The translations under genes were made by a program, and so were the position numbers. This document shows positions 24,780 to 33,545 of a DNA stretch of 64,000 nt, one piece after another. Below the pieces are notes generated by a model, which was given only the letters and a program-made list of their open reading frames with translations, ran no database searches and was not told the origin of the DNA. Position 1 is the stretch's first letter; every line of letters starts with the position of its first letter. Source of the stretch: Ferrimonas sediminum (GTDB lineage: Bacteria; Pseudomonadota; Gammaproteobacteria; Enterobacterales; Shewanellaceae); the NCBI RefSeq assembly GCF_900100175.1, contig NZ_FNEM01000003.1:14725-78724 (forward strand), given 5' to 3'.

Positions 24780-26056
24780 CGCCGTTCAGCAACATCACCG
24801 CCGCCCTGGCCGTCGCCACCGTACCCTTGGTGCAAGCTGGCGGCGACGTCGCCGGGCTGGAGCCAGAATGGAATATTGATGCCGCCTTCCTCTATTACAG
24901 CGAAGGCGACAACCGGGTTGATGCCTACGAGGGGGTCTTAAAGGCCACCCGCAGCAATGCCGATGACCAGATACTCGGCGTCACCGGGACCCTGGACGTT
25001 CTTACCGGTGCCTCCCCCAATGGCGCCGTTCCGCAAAATCAGCTGCAGACCTTCACCCGCCCGTCCGGAAAAGGGGAATACCAGATACAACCTGGGGTGC
25101 TGCCGCTGGACGACAGCTTCAAGGACACCCGGGCACAGTTAAACCTGCAATGGACCAGTCCGCTGAACCGGGCCATGGGCTACACCAGCGGCCTGCACAT
25201 CTCCAAAGAGTACGACTACCTGTCACTGGGTCTCAACGGTGGCCTGAGCCGCGACTTTAATCAGAAGAACACCACCCTGGCCCTATCCGGCGCCATATTC
25301 TTCGACACCATAGAACCAGAAGGCGGCACCCCGGTCGGCTTGTCGACCATGGCCATCCGCGACGACTTCCCCAGCGAAGAAGCCTTCCAGCAAGCTTTTA
25401 ATGCCACCCGCAGTGGCAGCGACGACACCAAAACCACCTGGGATCTGCGCCTTGGAGTGACTCAGGTGCTGACCCGTCGATGGATCATGCAAACCAACAT
25501 CAGCTACGCCCGGGTAGACGGCTATCAGAATGATTTTTTGAAACTCCTCAGCGTGGTGGATGCCACCGGCACTGCAGTGCAGTATCGCTACGAACAGCGC
25601 CCGGACAGCCGCAATAAGATGGCGTTTTTCTGGCAGAGCAAATACCACTTCGGCCCCATTGCCGACATCAGCTACCGCTACATGAGCGACGACTGGGAGA
25701 TCGACTCCCATACTCTGGATGGGCGGCTGCGGTTTGAATTTGGCCGTCACAGCCTGGAACCCCACCTGCGTTATTACACCCAGAGTGCCGCGGAGTTTTA
25801 CCAGCCCTTTCTGATCACCGGCACCGCACTGCCCCACTACGCCAGTGCCGATTACCGCATCGGTGAACTGGACACCTACACTGTGGGAATCAAGTACGAC
25901 TACCGGCTTAACGACAATCAGCGAATGGCCGTACGGCTGTCCTGGTATCATCAGGCCCCGGTGGATGACGACGCCCCGAAACCGGGCCAGCTGCAACAGC
26001 AGGAGCTGTATCCGACTCTGGACACCCTGATGCTGCAGACGAGTTACCATTTCTGA
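24770..26056 (+). CDS. DUF3570 outer-membrane protein with predicted FMN-attachment motif
   Basis: A 428-residue exported protein with a signal peptide (about 1-23), many alternating beta-strands and an aromatic C-terminus, consistent with an outer-membrane beta-barrel. It belongs to the DUF3570 family and follows DUF4266, as usual. Residues 76-82 read D-V-L-T-G-A-S, which fits the D-x-x-[ST]-G-A-[ST] pattern at which ApbE enzymes attach FMN to a Ser/Thr in NqrC/RnfG-type proteins. An apbE gene overlaps its stop. Flavinylation is therefore predicted, not shown. GGGGGAGG precedes the ATG. The function is unknown; electron transfer at the outer membrane is one possibility. Confidence 0.85.
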   Translation: MQLTPFSNITAALAVATVPLVQAGGDVAGLEPEWNIDAAFLYYSEGDNRVDAYEGVLKATRSNADDQILGVTGTLDVLTGASPNGAVPQNQLQTFTRPSGKGEYQIQPGVLPLDDSFKDTRAQLNLQWTSPLNRAMGYTSGLHISKEYDYLSLGLNGGLSRDFNQKNTTLALSGAIFFDTIEPEGGTPVGLSTMAIRDDFPSEEAFQQAFNATRSGSDDTKTTWDLRLGVTQVLTRRWIMQTNISYARVDGYQNDFLKLLSVVDATGTAVQYRYEQRPDSRNKMAFFWQSKYHFGPIADISYRYMSDDWEIDSHTLDGRLRFEFGRHSLEPHLRYYTQSAAEFYQPFLITGTALPHYASADYRIGELDTYTVGIKYDYRLNDNQRMAVRLSWYHQAPVDDDAPKPGQLQQQELYPTLDTLMLQTSYHF

Positions 26057-26964
26057 TGTCGGCGGCCGGGAAAACCCCGCTGGAGCTGACCAGGCAGTCT
26101 CAGGCTGGCCATTTCAGAGGCCATTTCGAGGCCATGGCATGCCGCTGTGAACTGCTGATCCGCACCGAAAATCAGGCCGAGGCGAAGGCCATCCTGACAA
26201 TGGCGGCATCGGAAGCGCTGCGAATTCAACACAAGTTCAGTCGCTACAACCGACAGGGCATGTGCCACCGCATCAACCTCAGTCAGGGCCAGGCGGTGGC
26301 CATCGACGCCGAAACCCATGCCCTGTTAACCCTCGCCGACACCGCCTATACACTCAGTCAGGGGTTGTTTGACATCAGCAGTGGCATCCTCGGCCGTCTG
26401 TGGCGATTTGACGATGACCAGGCGGCGCCGTCGCCGCAACAGGTTGCCGACCTGTTACCCTTGGTTGGCTGGCACCAGGTTCAGTTGGACACCGGCTCCA
26501 TCACCCTGCCTTTGGGCATGCAGCTGGATTTTGGTGGCCTGGGTAAGGAGTACGCCGTCGACCGCTGCGTCGCCCTGATCCAATACGCCTACCCGGGCGT
26601 TGAGGTGCTGGTGAATTTCGGCGGCGATGTCGCCATCAGCGCCGAACCGACGAGGCCCTGGGAGGTGGGGGTCAGCCATCACGTCACCCCCGATGCCCCC
26701 TATACCCGTCTGTCCCTGAGCCGGGGGGCGATTGCCACCAGTGGCGACAGCGAGCGTTTTTTGATTGTTCAGGGACAGCGGCTCAGCCACATACTCAACC
26801 CCAACACCGGCTGGCCGGTCGCCAACGCGGCGGCCAGTGTCACGGTTCAGGCCGAGCGCTGCATCGATGCCGGCCTGCTGGCCACTCTGGCCATGCTTCA
26901 GGGCGAACACGCGGAAGCCTTTCTGGCCGCTCAGCAGGTTCGCCACTGGGTGCAGCGGCGCTGA
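26056..26964 (+). CDS. apbE: FAD:protein FMN transferase (ApbE family)
   Basis: A 302-residue ApbE-type flavin transferase, which moves FMN from FAD to a Ser/Thr of a target protein using magnesium. Conserved parts include SRYNRQG near 55, the DFGGLGKEYAVDR block near 155 and the HILNPNTGWPV block near 245. Unlike many periplasmic ApbE proteins, it has no visible signal peptide or lipobox. It would act in the cytoplasm unless its start is wrong, although the ATG overlaps the DUF3570 stop (TGATG) and looks real. The best candidate target is the DUF3570 protein encoded just before it. Confidence 0.9.
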   Translation: MSAAGKTPLELTRQSQAGHFRGHFEAMACRCELLIRTENQAEAKAILTMAASEALRIQHKFSRYNRQGMCHRINLSQGQAVAIDAETHALLTLADTAYTLSQGLFDISSGILGRLWRFDDDQAAPSPQQVADLLPLVGWHQVQLDTGSITLPLGMQLDFGGLGKEYAVDRCVALIQYAYPGVEVLVNFGGDVAISAEPTRPWEVGVSHHVTPDAPYTRLSLSRGAIATSGDSERFLIVQGQRLSHILNPNTGWPVANAAASVTVQAERCIDAGLLATLAMLQGEHAEAFLAAQQVRHWVQRR

Positions 26965-27037
26965 TCCTCGAACCATCGGCCGTCGCCTCCGAGTAACTGA
27001 ACTGGTATCATGACCCCAAAATGACCCTGCACCGCCG

Positions 27038-28426
27038 ATGACCATGCCTCAGATTGTCCGCCGCACCCTGGATTGGGCCTGCGACGCCCCGACCCTGTTC
27101 GCCCCCCTGCAACACCGCCCCTGGGCCATGTTACTGGACTCCAGCTGCGCCAGTGTCGATGGCCGGCACCCGGATGCCCGCTATGACATCCTGGTTGCCG
27201 ATCCACTCGCCACCCTGGTCACTCGCGGAGCCCATACCGACATCGACAGCCCCGACGGCCACCAGCGCAGTAACGACGATCCGCTGCGGTTGCTGCAACG
27301 CGCACTGACCCGATACCTGCCCACGTTGACGGATGCTCAGGATCTGCCTTTTATCGGCGGCGCACTGGGCCACTTCAGCTACGATCTCGGACGCCGGTTT
27401 GAACGCCTGCCGGTGGCCGCCGACGACGACATTCACCTGCCGGAGATGGCGGTGGGTCTGTACGACTGGGCACTGGTTCTGGACCACAAACAGCAGCGGG
27501 TAGAGCTGATCGTCATCGGCGACGAGTTGCACTGGCAGCGCCGCTACCAGTGGCTGCAACAGTGCCAGCAACAACCTTCGGCTCCGTTCCGGCTGCAGCA
27601 GCGCTGGCACCATGACAGCAGCCGCCAGCAGTACCTGGCTGCGTTTGACCGGGTTCAGGCGTATCTGAACAGCGGCGACTGCTACCAGATCAACCTGACC
27701 CAACGGTTTCAGGCACCCTATTGTGGCAGCGAATGGCAGGCCTATTTGAGCTTGAGACAACACAACCAGGCGCCGTTTTCCGCCTTTATCCGCCTGCCCG
27801 ATGCGGCCCTGTTATCGGTGTCGCCGGAGCGGTTTCTTCAGGTTCAGGGAAACCAGGTTCAGACCAAGCCCATTAAGGGCACCCAGCCACGCAGTCACGA
27901 CCCCCGCATCGACAACCACAACGCCCTGACCCTGGCCCACTCCGAAAAAGACCGGGCGGAAAACCTGATGATTGTCGACCTGCTTCGCAACGATCTGGGC
28001 CGGGTCAGTGCCCCGGGAACGGTTCAGGTCCCGTCTCTGTTTGCCATCGAGAGCTTCCCGGCGGTCCACCACCTGGTGAGCACGGTCACCTCTACCCTGG
28101 CTGAGGGCGTCAGCCACTGCGATCTGCTGCGGGGCGCTTTTCCCGGCGGCTCCATCACCGGCGCCCCCAAGATACGGGCCATGCAGATCATCGAAGAGCT
28201 GGAGCCCTGGCGACGCAGCCTCTACTGCGGCAGCATCGGCTACCTCAGCTGCCACGGCAAGATGGACACCAGCATCACCATTCGTTCCTTGGTGGCCACC
28301 GGTCAGCGTCTGTACTGCTGGGCCGGGGGCGGCATTGTCGCCGACTCCCGTGCCGATGCCGAATACCAGGAGTGTTTCGATAAACTGGCCCGCATCCTGC
28401 CGGTTCTCGACACCCACGCGGACTGA
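27038..28426 (+). CDS. pabB: Aminodeoxychorismate synthase component I
   Basis: A 462-residue chorismate-using enzyme that, with glutamine amidotransferase PabA, makes 4-amino-4-deoxychorismate for folate. The C-terminal chorismate-binding domain has KPIKGTQPR near residue 285 and PGGSITGAPK near 370. The PIKGT sequence is diagnostic of PabB rather than anthranilate or isochorismate synthases. Two ATGs (27038 and 27044) are possible. It is followed by a terminator-like hairpin and the CoA pyrophosphatase gene, the same order as pabB-nudL in many gammaproteobacteria. It is unlikely to be part of the preceding apbE operon. Confidence 0.93.
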   Translation: MTMPQIVRRTLDWACDAPTLFAPLQHRPWAMLLDSSCASVDGRHPDARYDILVADPLATLVTRGAHTDIDSPDGHQRSNDDPLRLLQRALTRYLPTLTDAQDLPFIGGALGHFSYDLGRRFERLPVAADDDIHLPEMAVGLYDWALVLDHKQQRVELIVIGDELHWQRRYQWLQQCQQQPSAPFRLQQRWHHDSSRQQYLAAFDRVQAYLNSGDCYQINLTQRFQAPYCGSEWQAYLSLRQHNQAPFSAFIRLPDAALLSVSPERFLQVQGNQVQTKPIKGTQPRSHDPRIDNHNALTLAHSEKDRAENLMIVDLLRNDLGRVSAPGTVQVPSLFAIESFPAVHHLVSTVTSTLAEGVSHCDLLRGAFPGGSITGAPKIRAMQIIEELEPWRRSLYCGSIGYLSCHGKMDTSITIRSLVATGQRLYCWAGGGIVADSRADAEYQECFDKLARILPVLDTHAD

Positions 28427-28447
28427 TACCTCGGGCAGCCACCAACC

Positions 28448-28481
28448 AAAGGCGGATTCCCAAGCGGGTCCGCCTTTGTTA
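28448..28481 (+). terminator. Hairpin after pabB
   Basis: A 9-bp stem (AAAGGCGGA at 28448-28456 with TCCGCCTTT at 28469-28477) with an additional CCC/GGG pairing inside, followed by GTT. The T-run is short, so it may only attenuate transcription into nudL. Confidence 0.6.
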
Positions 28482-28518
28482 TGTTGAAGACTGAGCAGCC
28501 ACAAGGAGCAGCCTGTCC

Positions 28519-29115
28519 GTGAATCGCCAGCAGTTTCTGTCCCAGTTTTCCCTGCAACCCATGGGCGCAGGCGAAAACCCACTTCGCCGCCATCCGCTGG
28601 CCCCCAGCTTCAAAGACGCCTCGGTACTGCTGGCCCTGTGTGACAGCAATGATGGCCTGCAACTGCTGCTGACCAAGCGCGCCGGTCACCTGCGCCACCA
28701 CGCCAATCAAATCAGTTTTCCCGGCGGCAAGATGGATGCCGACGATCGGTCGCCCTGGCATACCGCCACCCGGGAAGCCTGGGAGGAGGTCGGTCTGAGT
28801 CCGGACGCCCTGACCCAGGTCGGCACCCTGCCGGAGTTTCACACCATCTCCCGGTTTCGAATCCAGCCACAAATCGCCTTTATCGAGCAGGACTTTATTC
28901 CGCGCCTGAGCCAGGATGAGGTCTGTGAATGCTTCTTTGTGCCCCTGGCCCACCTGATAGAGCCGGACAACCGCCGCACCGTCACCATCGAGCGCCACAA
29001 CGACAGTCATCCGGTGTATTTTATGTTCTGGCAGCATCATCGAATCTGGGGCGCCACCGCCGCGGTGATCGAGCAGTTGATCCGCCATCTGGGCTACCCC
29101 AGAGCACCAAACTGA
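28519..29115 (+). CDS. nudL: Coenzyme A pyrophosphatase (Nudix)
   Basis: A 198-residue Nudix hydrolase of the CoA pyrophosphatase subfamily (NudL/YeaB), predicted to cleave CoA or oxidised CoA to phosphopantetheine and adenosine 3',5'-bisphosphate. The subfamily-specific LLTKRAGHLRHHANQISFP precedes a full Nudix box (GGKMD...REAWEEVGL, near 65-90). The start is a GTG with AAGGAG 10 bases upstream. It lies downstream of pabB with about 90 bases between. Confidence 0.92.
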   Translation: MNRQQFLSQFSLQPMGAGENPLRRHPLAPSFKDASVLLALCDSNDGLQLLLTKRAGHLRHHANQISFPGGKMDADDRSPWHTATREAWEEVGLSPDALTQVGTLPEFHTISRFRIQPQIAFIEQDFIPRLSQDEVCECFFVPLAHLIEPDNRRTVTIERHNDSHPVYFMFWQHHRIWGATAAVIEQLIRHLGYPRAPN

Positions 29116-29167
29116 GGGGCCGGCACCACTTTTCTTGCAACCGCAGCGGGAATTCTTCCTTAAGCCC

Positions 29168-29195
29168 TTGAGAAACGAAGTCAGCAAGGTAAGAT
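29168..29195 (+). promoter_or_regulatory. Candidate sigma-70 promoter of asnS
   Basis: TTGAGA (29168-29173) and TAAGAT (29190-29195) are separated by 16 bases, about 75 bases before the asnS ATG. A leader of about 65 bases follows, with no recognised riboswitch. Confidence 0.5.
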
Positions 29196-29269
29196 TAACG
29201 GTTCGAAGTCCGTTGGCCATCGTGCCAATCAAAGACTAGTTTTTTATCTCGCTGGAGAGACAACCGAGA

Positions 29270-30670
29270 ATGAGTGTGGCAACTATCGCTGACGTCTTAA
29301 AGGGCGTTCACGCCGTCGGTAGCGAAGTCACGGTACAGGGGTGGATCCGCACCCGCCGTGATTCCAAAGCCGGTATTTCCTTCCTGGCCGTTTACGACGG
29401 TTCCTGTTTTGACCCTATTCAGGGCGTCGTGCCGAATACCCTGAATAATTACCAGGAAGATGTGCTGCGCCTGACCGCTGGTTGTTCCGTAAAGATGACC
29501 GGCGAAGTGGTTGAGTCCCCCGGAAAAGGCCAGCAGTTTGAGATTGCGGTGACCGGCGTTGAGGTCGTAGGCCTGGTGGAAGACCCGGACACTTACCCAA
29601 TGGCGGCCAAGCGCCACTCCATTGAGTACCTGCGCGAAGTGGCTCACCTGCGTCCGCGGACCAACCTGATCGGTGCGGTCATGCGGGTGCGTAACTGCCT
29701 GTCACAGGCCATCCATCGTTTCTACCACGAGCAGGGGTTCCTGTGGGCCTCGACCCCGATTCTGACCGCCTCCGACTGCGAAGGTGCCGGTGAGATGTTC
29801 CGGGTGTCGACTCTGGACATGAACAACCTGCCCCGCACCGACAAGGGTGATGTGGACTACGACAAGGATTTCTTCGGCAAGGAGACCTTCCTGACCGTAT
29901 CCGGCCAGTTGAATGCCGAAACCTACGCCTGCGCGCTGTCAAAGGTGTACACCTTCGGTCCAACTTTCCGCGCCGAAAACTCCAATACCAGCCGCCACCT
30001 GGCCGAGTTCTGGATGGTTGAGCCGGAAGTGGCCTTTGCCGACCTGGAAGACGCCGCCAAACTGGCCGAGGATATGCTGAAGTACTGTTTCAATGCGGTA
30101 CTGGAAGAGCGCATGGACGACCTGAAGTTCTTTGAACAGCGGGTCAACAAAGAGGTGATCACCCGCCTGCAGGACTTCGTCAAAGCCGATTTCGCCCAGG
30201 TGGATTACACCGACGCGATTCAGATCCTCAAGGATTGTGGCAAGAAGTTCGAGTTCGACGTTGAGTGGGGCATCGACATGTCCTCCGAACACGAACGCTA
30301 CCTGGCGGAAGAGCACTTCAAGGCACCGGTAGTCGTAAAGAACTACCCGAAAGACATCAAAGCCTTCTACATGCGCATGAACGACGACGGCAAGACCGTG
30401 GCCGCCATGGACGTATTGGCTCCGGGAATCGGTGAAATCATCGGTGGCTCTCAGCGTGAGGAGCGCCTGGACGTTCTGGATAAGCGTATGGAAGAGATGG
30501 GCCTGCCAAAAGATGAGATGTACTGGTACCGCGACCTGCGCCGCTACGGCACCGTACCTCACGCGGGCTTTGGCCTGGGCTTCGAGCGACTGGTGAGCTA
30601 CGTCTCCGGCGTTGCCAACATTCGCGACGTGATTCCTTTCCCACGCGCCCCTCGCAGCGCCAACTTCTAA
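29270..30670 (+). CDS. asnS: Asparaginyl-tRNA synthetase
   Basis: A 466-residue class IIb aminoacyl-tRNA synthetase that charges tRNA-Asn. It has an N-terminal anticodon-binding OB-fold ([19 protein letters not shown] near 22-40). The class II motif 2 is around residue 236 ([17 protein letters not shown]), and motif 3 is near the C-terminus ([11 protein letters not shown]). The ending [10 protein letters not shown] is typical of bacterial AsnRS. It has its own promoter and terminator. Confidence 0.97.
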   Translation: MSVATIADVLKGVHAVGSEVTVQGWIRTRRDSKAGISFLAVYDGSCFDPIQGVVPNTLNNYQEDVLRLTAGCSVKMTGEVVESPGKGQQFEIAVTGVEVVGLVEDPDTYPMAAKRHSIEYLREVAHLRPRTNLIGAVMRVRNCLSQAIHRFYHEQGFLWASTPILTASDCEGAGEMFRVSTLDMNNLPRTDKGDVDYDKDFFGKETFLTVSGQLNAETYACALSKVYTFGPTFRAENSNTSRHLAEFWMVEPEVAFADLEDAAKLAEDMLKYCFNAVLEERMDDLKFFEQRVNKEVITRLQDFVKADFAQVDYTDAIQILKDCGKKFEFDVEWGIDMSSEHERYLAEEHFKAPVVVKNYPKDIKAFYMRMNDDGKTVAAMDVLAPGIGEIIGGSQREERLDVLDKRMEEMGLPKDEMYWYRDLRRYGTVPHAGFGLGFERLVSYVSGVANIRDVIPFPRAPRSANF

Positions 30671-30690
30671 GTTGCCACGCGGCCAGGAAT

Positions 30691-30719
30691 AAAAAAACCA
30701 GCCATCCGGCTGGTTTTTT
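30691..30719 (+). terminator. asnS terminator
   Basis: A 6-bp GC stem (CCAGCC at 30698-30703 with GGCTGG at 30708-30713), extended by an A-run pairing with the following T-run. Confidence 0.92.
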
Positions 30720-31108
30720 ATTGTCCCCCATTTGGCTCTAACGAGTGCCGCCGGCCACCTTGAGGTACACCAGCGCAAACGGCGCCGAAAACAGCATCCG
30801 CTTTTACCACCCCAGCGTCATGTTGCCGCGCCCCCCCTGAATGTCACCGTCTCGACAGCCAGCCTGCCACATCGCCGCCAACGGGGCGCATTCAGCGGTA
30901 AACCCCGCCCCACCGACGCGTTCAGTTACACTTGATTACAGATCCGCTAACAACGACCTTTCCGTTTCGCAACCCTTTCCGGTATGGTATCCGCTGATAC
31001 CTCTGTGTGTAACACAGAAAACCAACACAATAATAACGAACCAACCACCCGCCTCCGCGTTTCTTCCGGTGGGTGCTGCAACCAGCAAAATTTCAAAAGG
31101 ACGAAATC
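30720..31108. other. Long leader region before the M3 peptidase gene
   Basis: About 390 bases without a supported gene. The downstream third is AT-richer and probably contains the promoter of the M3 peptidase gene, but no convincing -35/-10 pair stands out. AAAGGA precedes the peptidase ATG. Confidence 0.4.
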
Positions 31109-33265
31109 ATGCTTCGACAAACTCTGGTGGCTTCGGCGATCCTGTTATCTTTAGCCGCCTGCTCCTCCATGGAACCCAATCAAGACGTGACTTCCCAGAC
31201 CCAGGCCGTGGCCCAACTGGCCGACAGCAACCCGCTGAAGCACAAAAGCACCCTGCAATACCAGGCTCCGAATTTCAGCGTTATCGACGACAGCCACTTC
31301 AAACCTGCCTTTGAAGCCGGCATGGCCAGCCACATGGCCGAGATTAACGCCATCGCCAACAACCCGGATGCACCGACCTTCGACAACACCATTGTCGCCA
31401 TGGAGCGCAGCGGCGATCTGCTGAACCGCACCGCCAGCGTGTTTTACAACCTGGTCGGCTCCACCGGTAACGACGCCCGCCAGGCCCTTCAGACCGAAAT
31501 GAGCCCCAAGCTGTCCGAGCATCAGGACAACGTCTACCTCAACAGCAAGCTGTTTAAGCGGGTGGAAACGATCTACAACCAACGTAACGATCTCAACTTG
31601 AACCCAGAACAGATGCGTCTGGTCGAGATCAGCTATGACGGCTTTGTGCTGGCCGGCGCCAAGCTCAGTGACGAGCAGAAGACCCAGGTGCGGGCAATCA
31701 ACAAACGCCTGTCGGAACTGACCAACACCTTTGGTCAGAACCTGCTGAACGCCAGCCAGGAGGCCGCCATCCAGGTTGAGGACGTTAAGCGTCTCGACGG
31801 CATGGCGCAGTCGGAGATTCAGGCCGCCAAGCTGGCCGCCGAGAAAGCCGGCAAGTCCGGTTACCTGCTGACCCTGACCAACACCACCCGCCAGAGCGCG
31901 CTGGCGACACTGAACGACCGTGAGCTGCGTGAACAGCTGTGGCGTGCGTCAGCATACCGGGCCACCAACGGTGACACCGACAACCGCCCTGTACTGCTGG
32001 AGATGGTGAAGCTGCGGGCGGAGAAAGCCAAGCTGTTTGGCTACGACAACTGGGCCGAGTACCAGCTGCAGACCAACATGGCCAAATCCCCCACTGAGGT
32101 GATGGATCTGCTGGGCTCCATGGCACCGAAAGTGGTAGCCAACGCCAGCAAAGAAGCCGCCGACATCCAGGCCATGGCCAGCAAAGGCCACCCGGACTTT
32201 GAAGTAAAACCCTGGGATTGGCTCTACTATGCCGAGAAGGTCCGCCAGCAGAAATTCAATCTGGATCCGGCCGAGGTGTCTCAGTACTTCGAGTTCAACC
32301 GGGTTCTGGAAGACGGGGTATTCTTCACCATGGATCGCCTGTTCGGCATCACTCTGAAGCCGCGTCCGGACCTGCCGGTCTACCACCCCGATGTTAAGGT
32401 GTACGAGATCTTTGACGAGGACGGTAGCAGCATCGGCCTGTTCTATGCCGATTACTTTGCCCGTGAAGGCAAGCGCGGCGGCGCCTGGATGAACGTGTTC
32501 ACCGGCCAGTCGCACATGAACGGCACCAAGCCCACCATCATCAACGTCATGAACATCAACAAGGCACCGGAAGGCCAGCCACAACTGGTGAACTGGGACG
32601 AAGTGACCACCATGTTCCATGAGTTTGGCCACGGCGTTCACGGTCTGTTCTCCGACGTCTACTACCCAAGCCTGGCGGGCACCAACGTCTCCCGTGATTT
32701 CGTCGAGTTCCCGTCCACCTTCCAGGAGGACTGGGCCGCCAATCCGCAAGTGATCGCTAACTACGCCAAGCACTACCAGACCGGCGAGCCGATCCCGGCG
32801 CCCCTGCTGAAGAAAGTGCTGGCTGCGGGCAAATTCAACCAGGGCTACGACACCCTGGAGTACCTGTCTGCCGCCCTGATCGACATGGAGTGGCACGCCC
32901 TGGACGTTGAGCATGCCGACGTGGCCGATGTGGAAGCCTTTGAAGCCGCCGCGCTGAAAAAGCACGGCGTCGATGTGGCCGCGATTCCGCCTCGTTACAA
33001 ATCCAGCTACTTCGCCCACATCTTTGCCGGTGGTTACTCGGCGGGCTACTACGCCTACATGTGGAGTGAAATCCTGGCCGCCGATGCCTTTGCCTACATC
33101 CGCGACCACGGTGGCCTGACCCGTGAACAGGGTCAGCACTTCCGCGACGCCATTTTGTCCAAGGGCAACAGCCAGGATCTGATGAAGACCTACATCGGCT
33201 TTAAAGGCGAAAAGCCGAACACCGAAGCCCTGCTGCAGCGCCGCGGCATCTCTCTGGCCAAGTAA
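31109..33265 (+). CDS. M3-family metallopeptidase (Dcp-like lipoprotein)
   Basis: A 718-residue zinc peptidase of the M3 (thimet/Dcp) family, which removes dipeptides or degrades short peptides. The zinc site HEFGH is at residues 504-508, with the usual glutamate further on. The N-terminus has a signal sequence with lipobox (LSLAAC, Cys about 15), so it is an envelope lipoprotein rather than the cytoplasmic Dcp of E. coli. An ATG at 31073 would hide the signal. The ATG at 31109 has AAAGGA upstream. It is monocistronic with a terminator. Confidence 0.92.
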   Translation: MLRQTLVASAILLSLAACSSMEPNQDVTSQTQAVAQLADSNPLKHKSTLQYQAPNFSVIDDSHFKPAFEAGMASHMAEINAIANNPDAPTFDNTIVAMERSGDLLNRTASVFYNLVGSTGNDARQALQTEMSPKLSEHQDNVYLNSKLFKRVETIYNQRNDLNLNPEQMRLVEISYDGFVLAGAKLSDEQKTQVRAINKRLSELTNTFGQNLLNASQEAAIQVEDVKRLDGMAQSEIQAAKLAAEKAGKSGYLLTLTNTTRQSALATLNDRELREQLWRASAYRATNGDTDNRPVLLEMVKLRAEKAKLFGYDNWAEYQLQTNMAKSPTEVMDLLGSMAPKVVANASKEAADIQAMASKGHPDFEVKPWDWLYYAEKVRQQKFNLDPAEVSQYFEFNRVLEDGVFFTMDRLFGITLKPRPDLPVYHPDVKVYEIFDEDGSSIGLFYADYFAREGKRGGAWMNVFTGQSHMNGTKPTIINVMNINKAPEGQPQLVNWDEVTTMFHEFGHGVHGLFSDVYYPSLAGTNVSRDFVEFPSTFQEDWAANPQVIANYAKHYQTGEPIPAPLLKKVLAAGKFNQGYDTLEYLSAALIDMEWHALDVEHADVADVEAFEAAALKKHGVDVAAIPPRYKSSYFAHIFAGGYSAGYYAYMWSEILAADAFAYIRDHGGLTREQGQHFRDAILSKGNSQDLMKTYIGFKGEKPNTEALLQRRGISLAK

Positions 33266-33284
33266 GCGGTCACAGCCTTAACAA

Positions 33285-33309
33285 ACCGGCCCCAGCGGCC
33301 GGTTTTTTT
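33285..33309 (+). terminator. M3 peptidase gene terminator
   Basis: A 7-bp stem (ACCGGCC at 33285-33291 with GGCCGGT at 33297-33303) followed by seven Ts. Confidence 0.92.
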
Positions 33310-33416
33310 GTGCCCGAACGCCGTAATTGTGGCTGGGAATTTTGCTCCGGTTCAGGCACCTCTGTTACTCTGTCCGCCACCGGGTCAACGTCGACCCCAT
33401 AACGGAGGAACTCTTA

Positions 33417-33455
33417 ATGATTGTAATCATCCCCAACCGGGCAGCGGTTTCCTAA
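33417..33455 (+). CDS. Candidate 12-residue leader peptide upstream of rsgA
   Basis: An ATG preceded by a strong GGAGGAA site with 6-base spacing opens a 12-codon frame, MIVIIPNRAAVS, that ends in TAA. It lies about 90 bases before rsgA and is followed by two mutually exclusive hairpins. The strong ribosome-binding site on such a short frame suggests a translated leader. Three of its first five residues are isoleucine. No function is known, and a chance frame cannot be excluded. Confidence 0.4.
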   Translation: MIVIIPNRAAVS

Positions 33456-33470
33456 CCACAGACTCCCTTG

Positions 33471-33507
33471 CCCGGACGCGTTCCGGGGCACACGCCCCCG
33501 ATTTCTT
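33471..33507 (+). promoter_or_regulatory. Attenuator-like overlapping hairpins in the rsgA leader
   Basis: Hairpin A pairs CCCGGA (33471-33476) with TCCGGG (33482-33487). Hairpin B pairs GGGGC (33485-33489) with GCCCC (33494-33498) and is followed by a T-rich stretch (ATTTCTTT). They share 33485-33487, so only one can form at a time, as in transcription attenuators. This structure is drawn by eye only. Confidence 0.35.
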
Positions 33508-33515
33508 TAAAATCA

Positions 33516-33531
33516 TGACGCCATGGCGTCA
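33516..33531. promoter_or_regulatory. 16-base perfect palindrome before rsgA
   Basis: TGACGCCATGGCGTCA is a perfect palindrome ending 14 bases before the rsgA ATG. It could be an operator or a structure over the ribosome-binding site, which is otherwise weak. Confidence 0.4.
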
Positions 33532-33545
33532 GGGGTACGATTATC

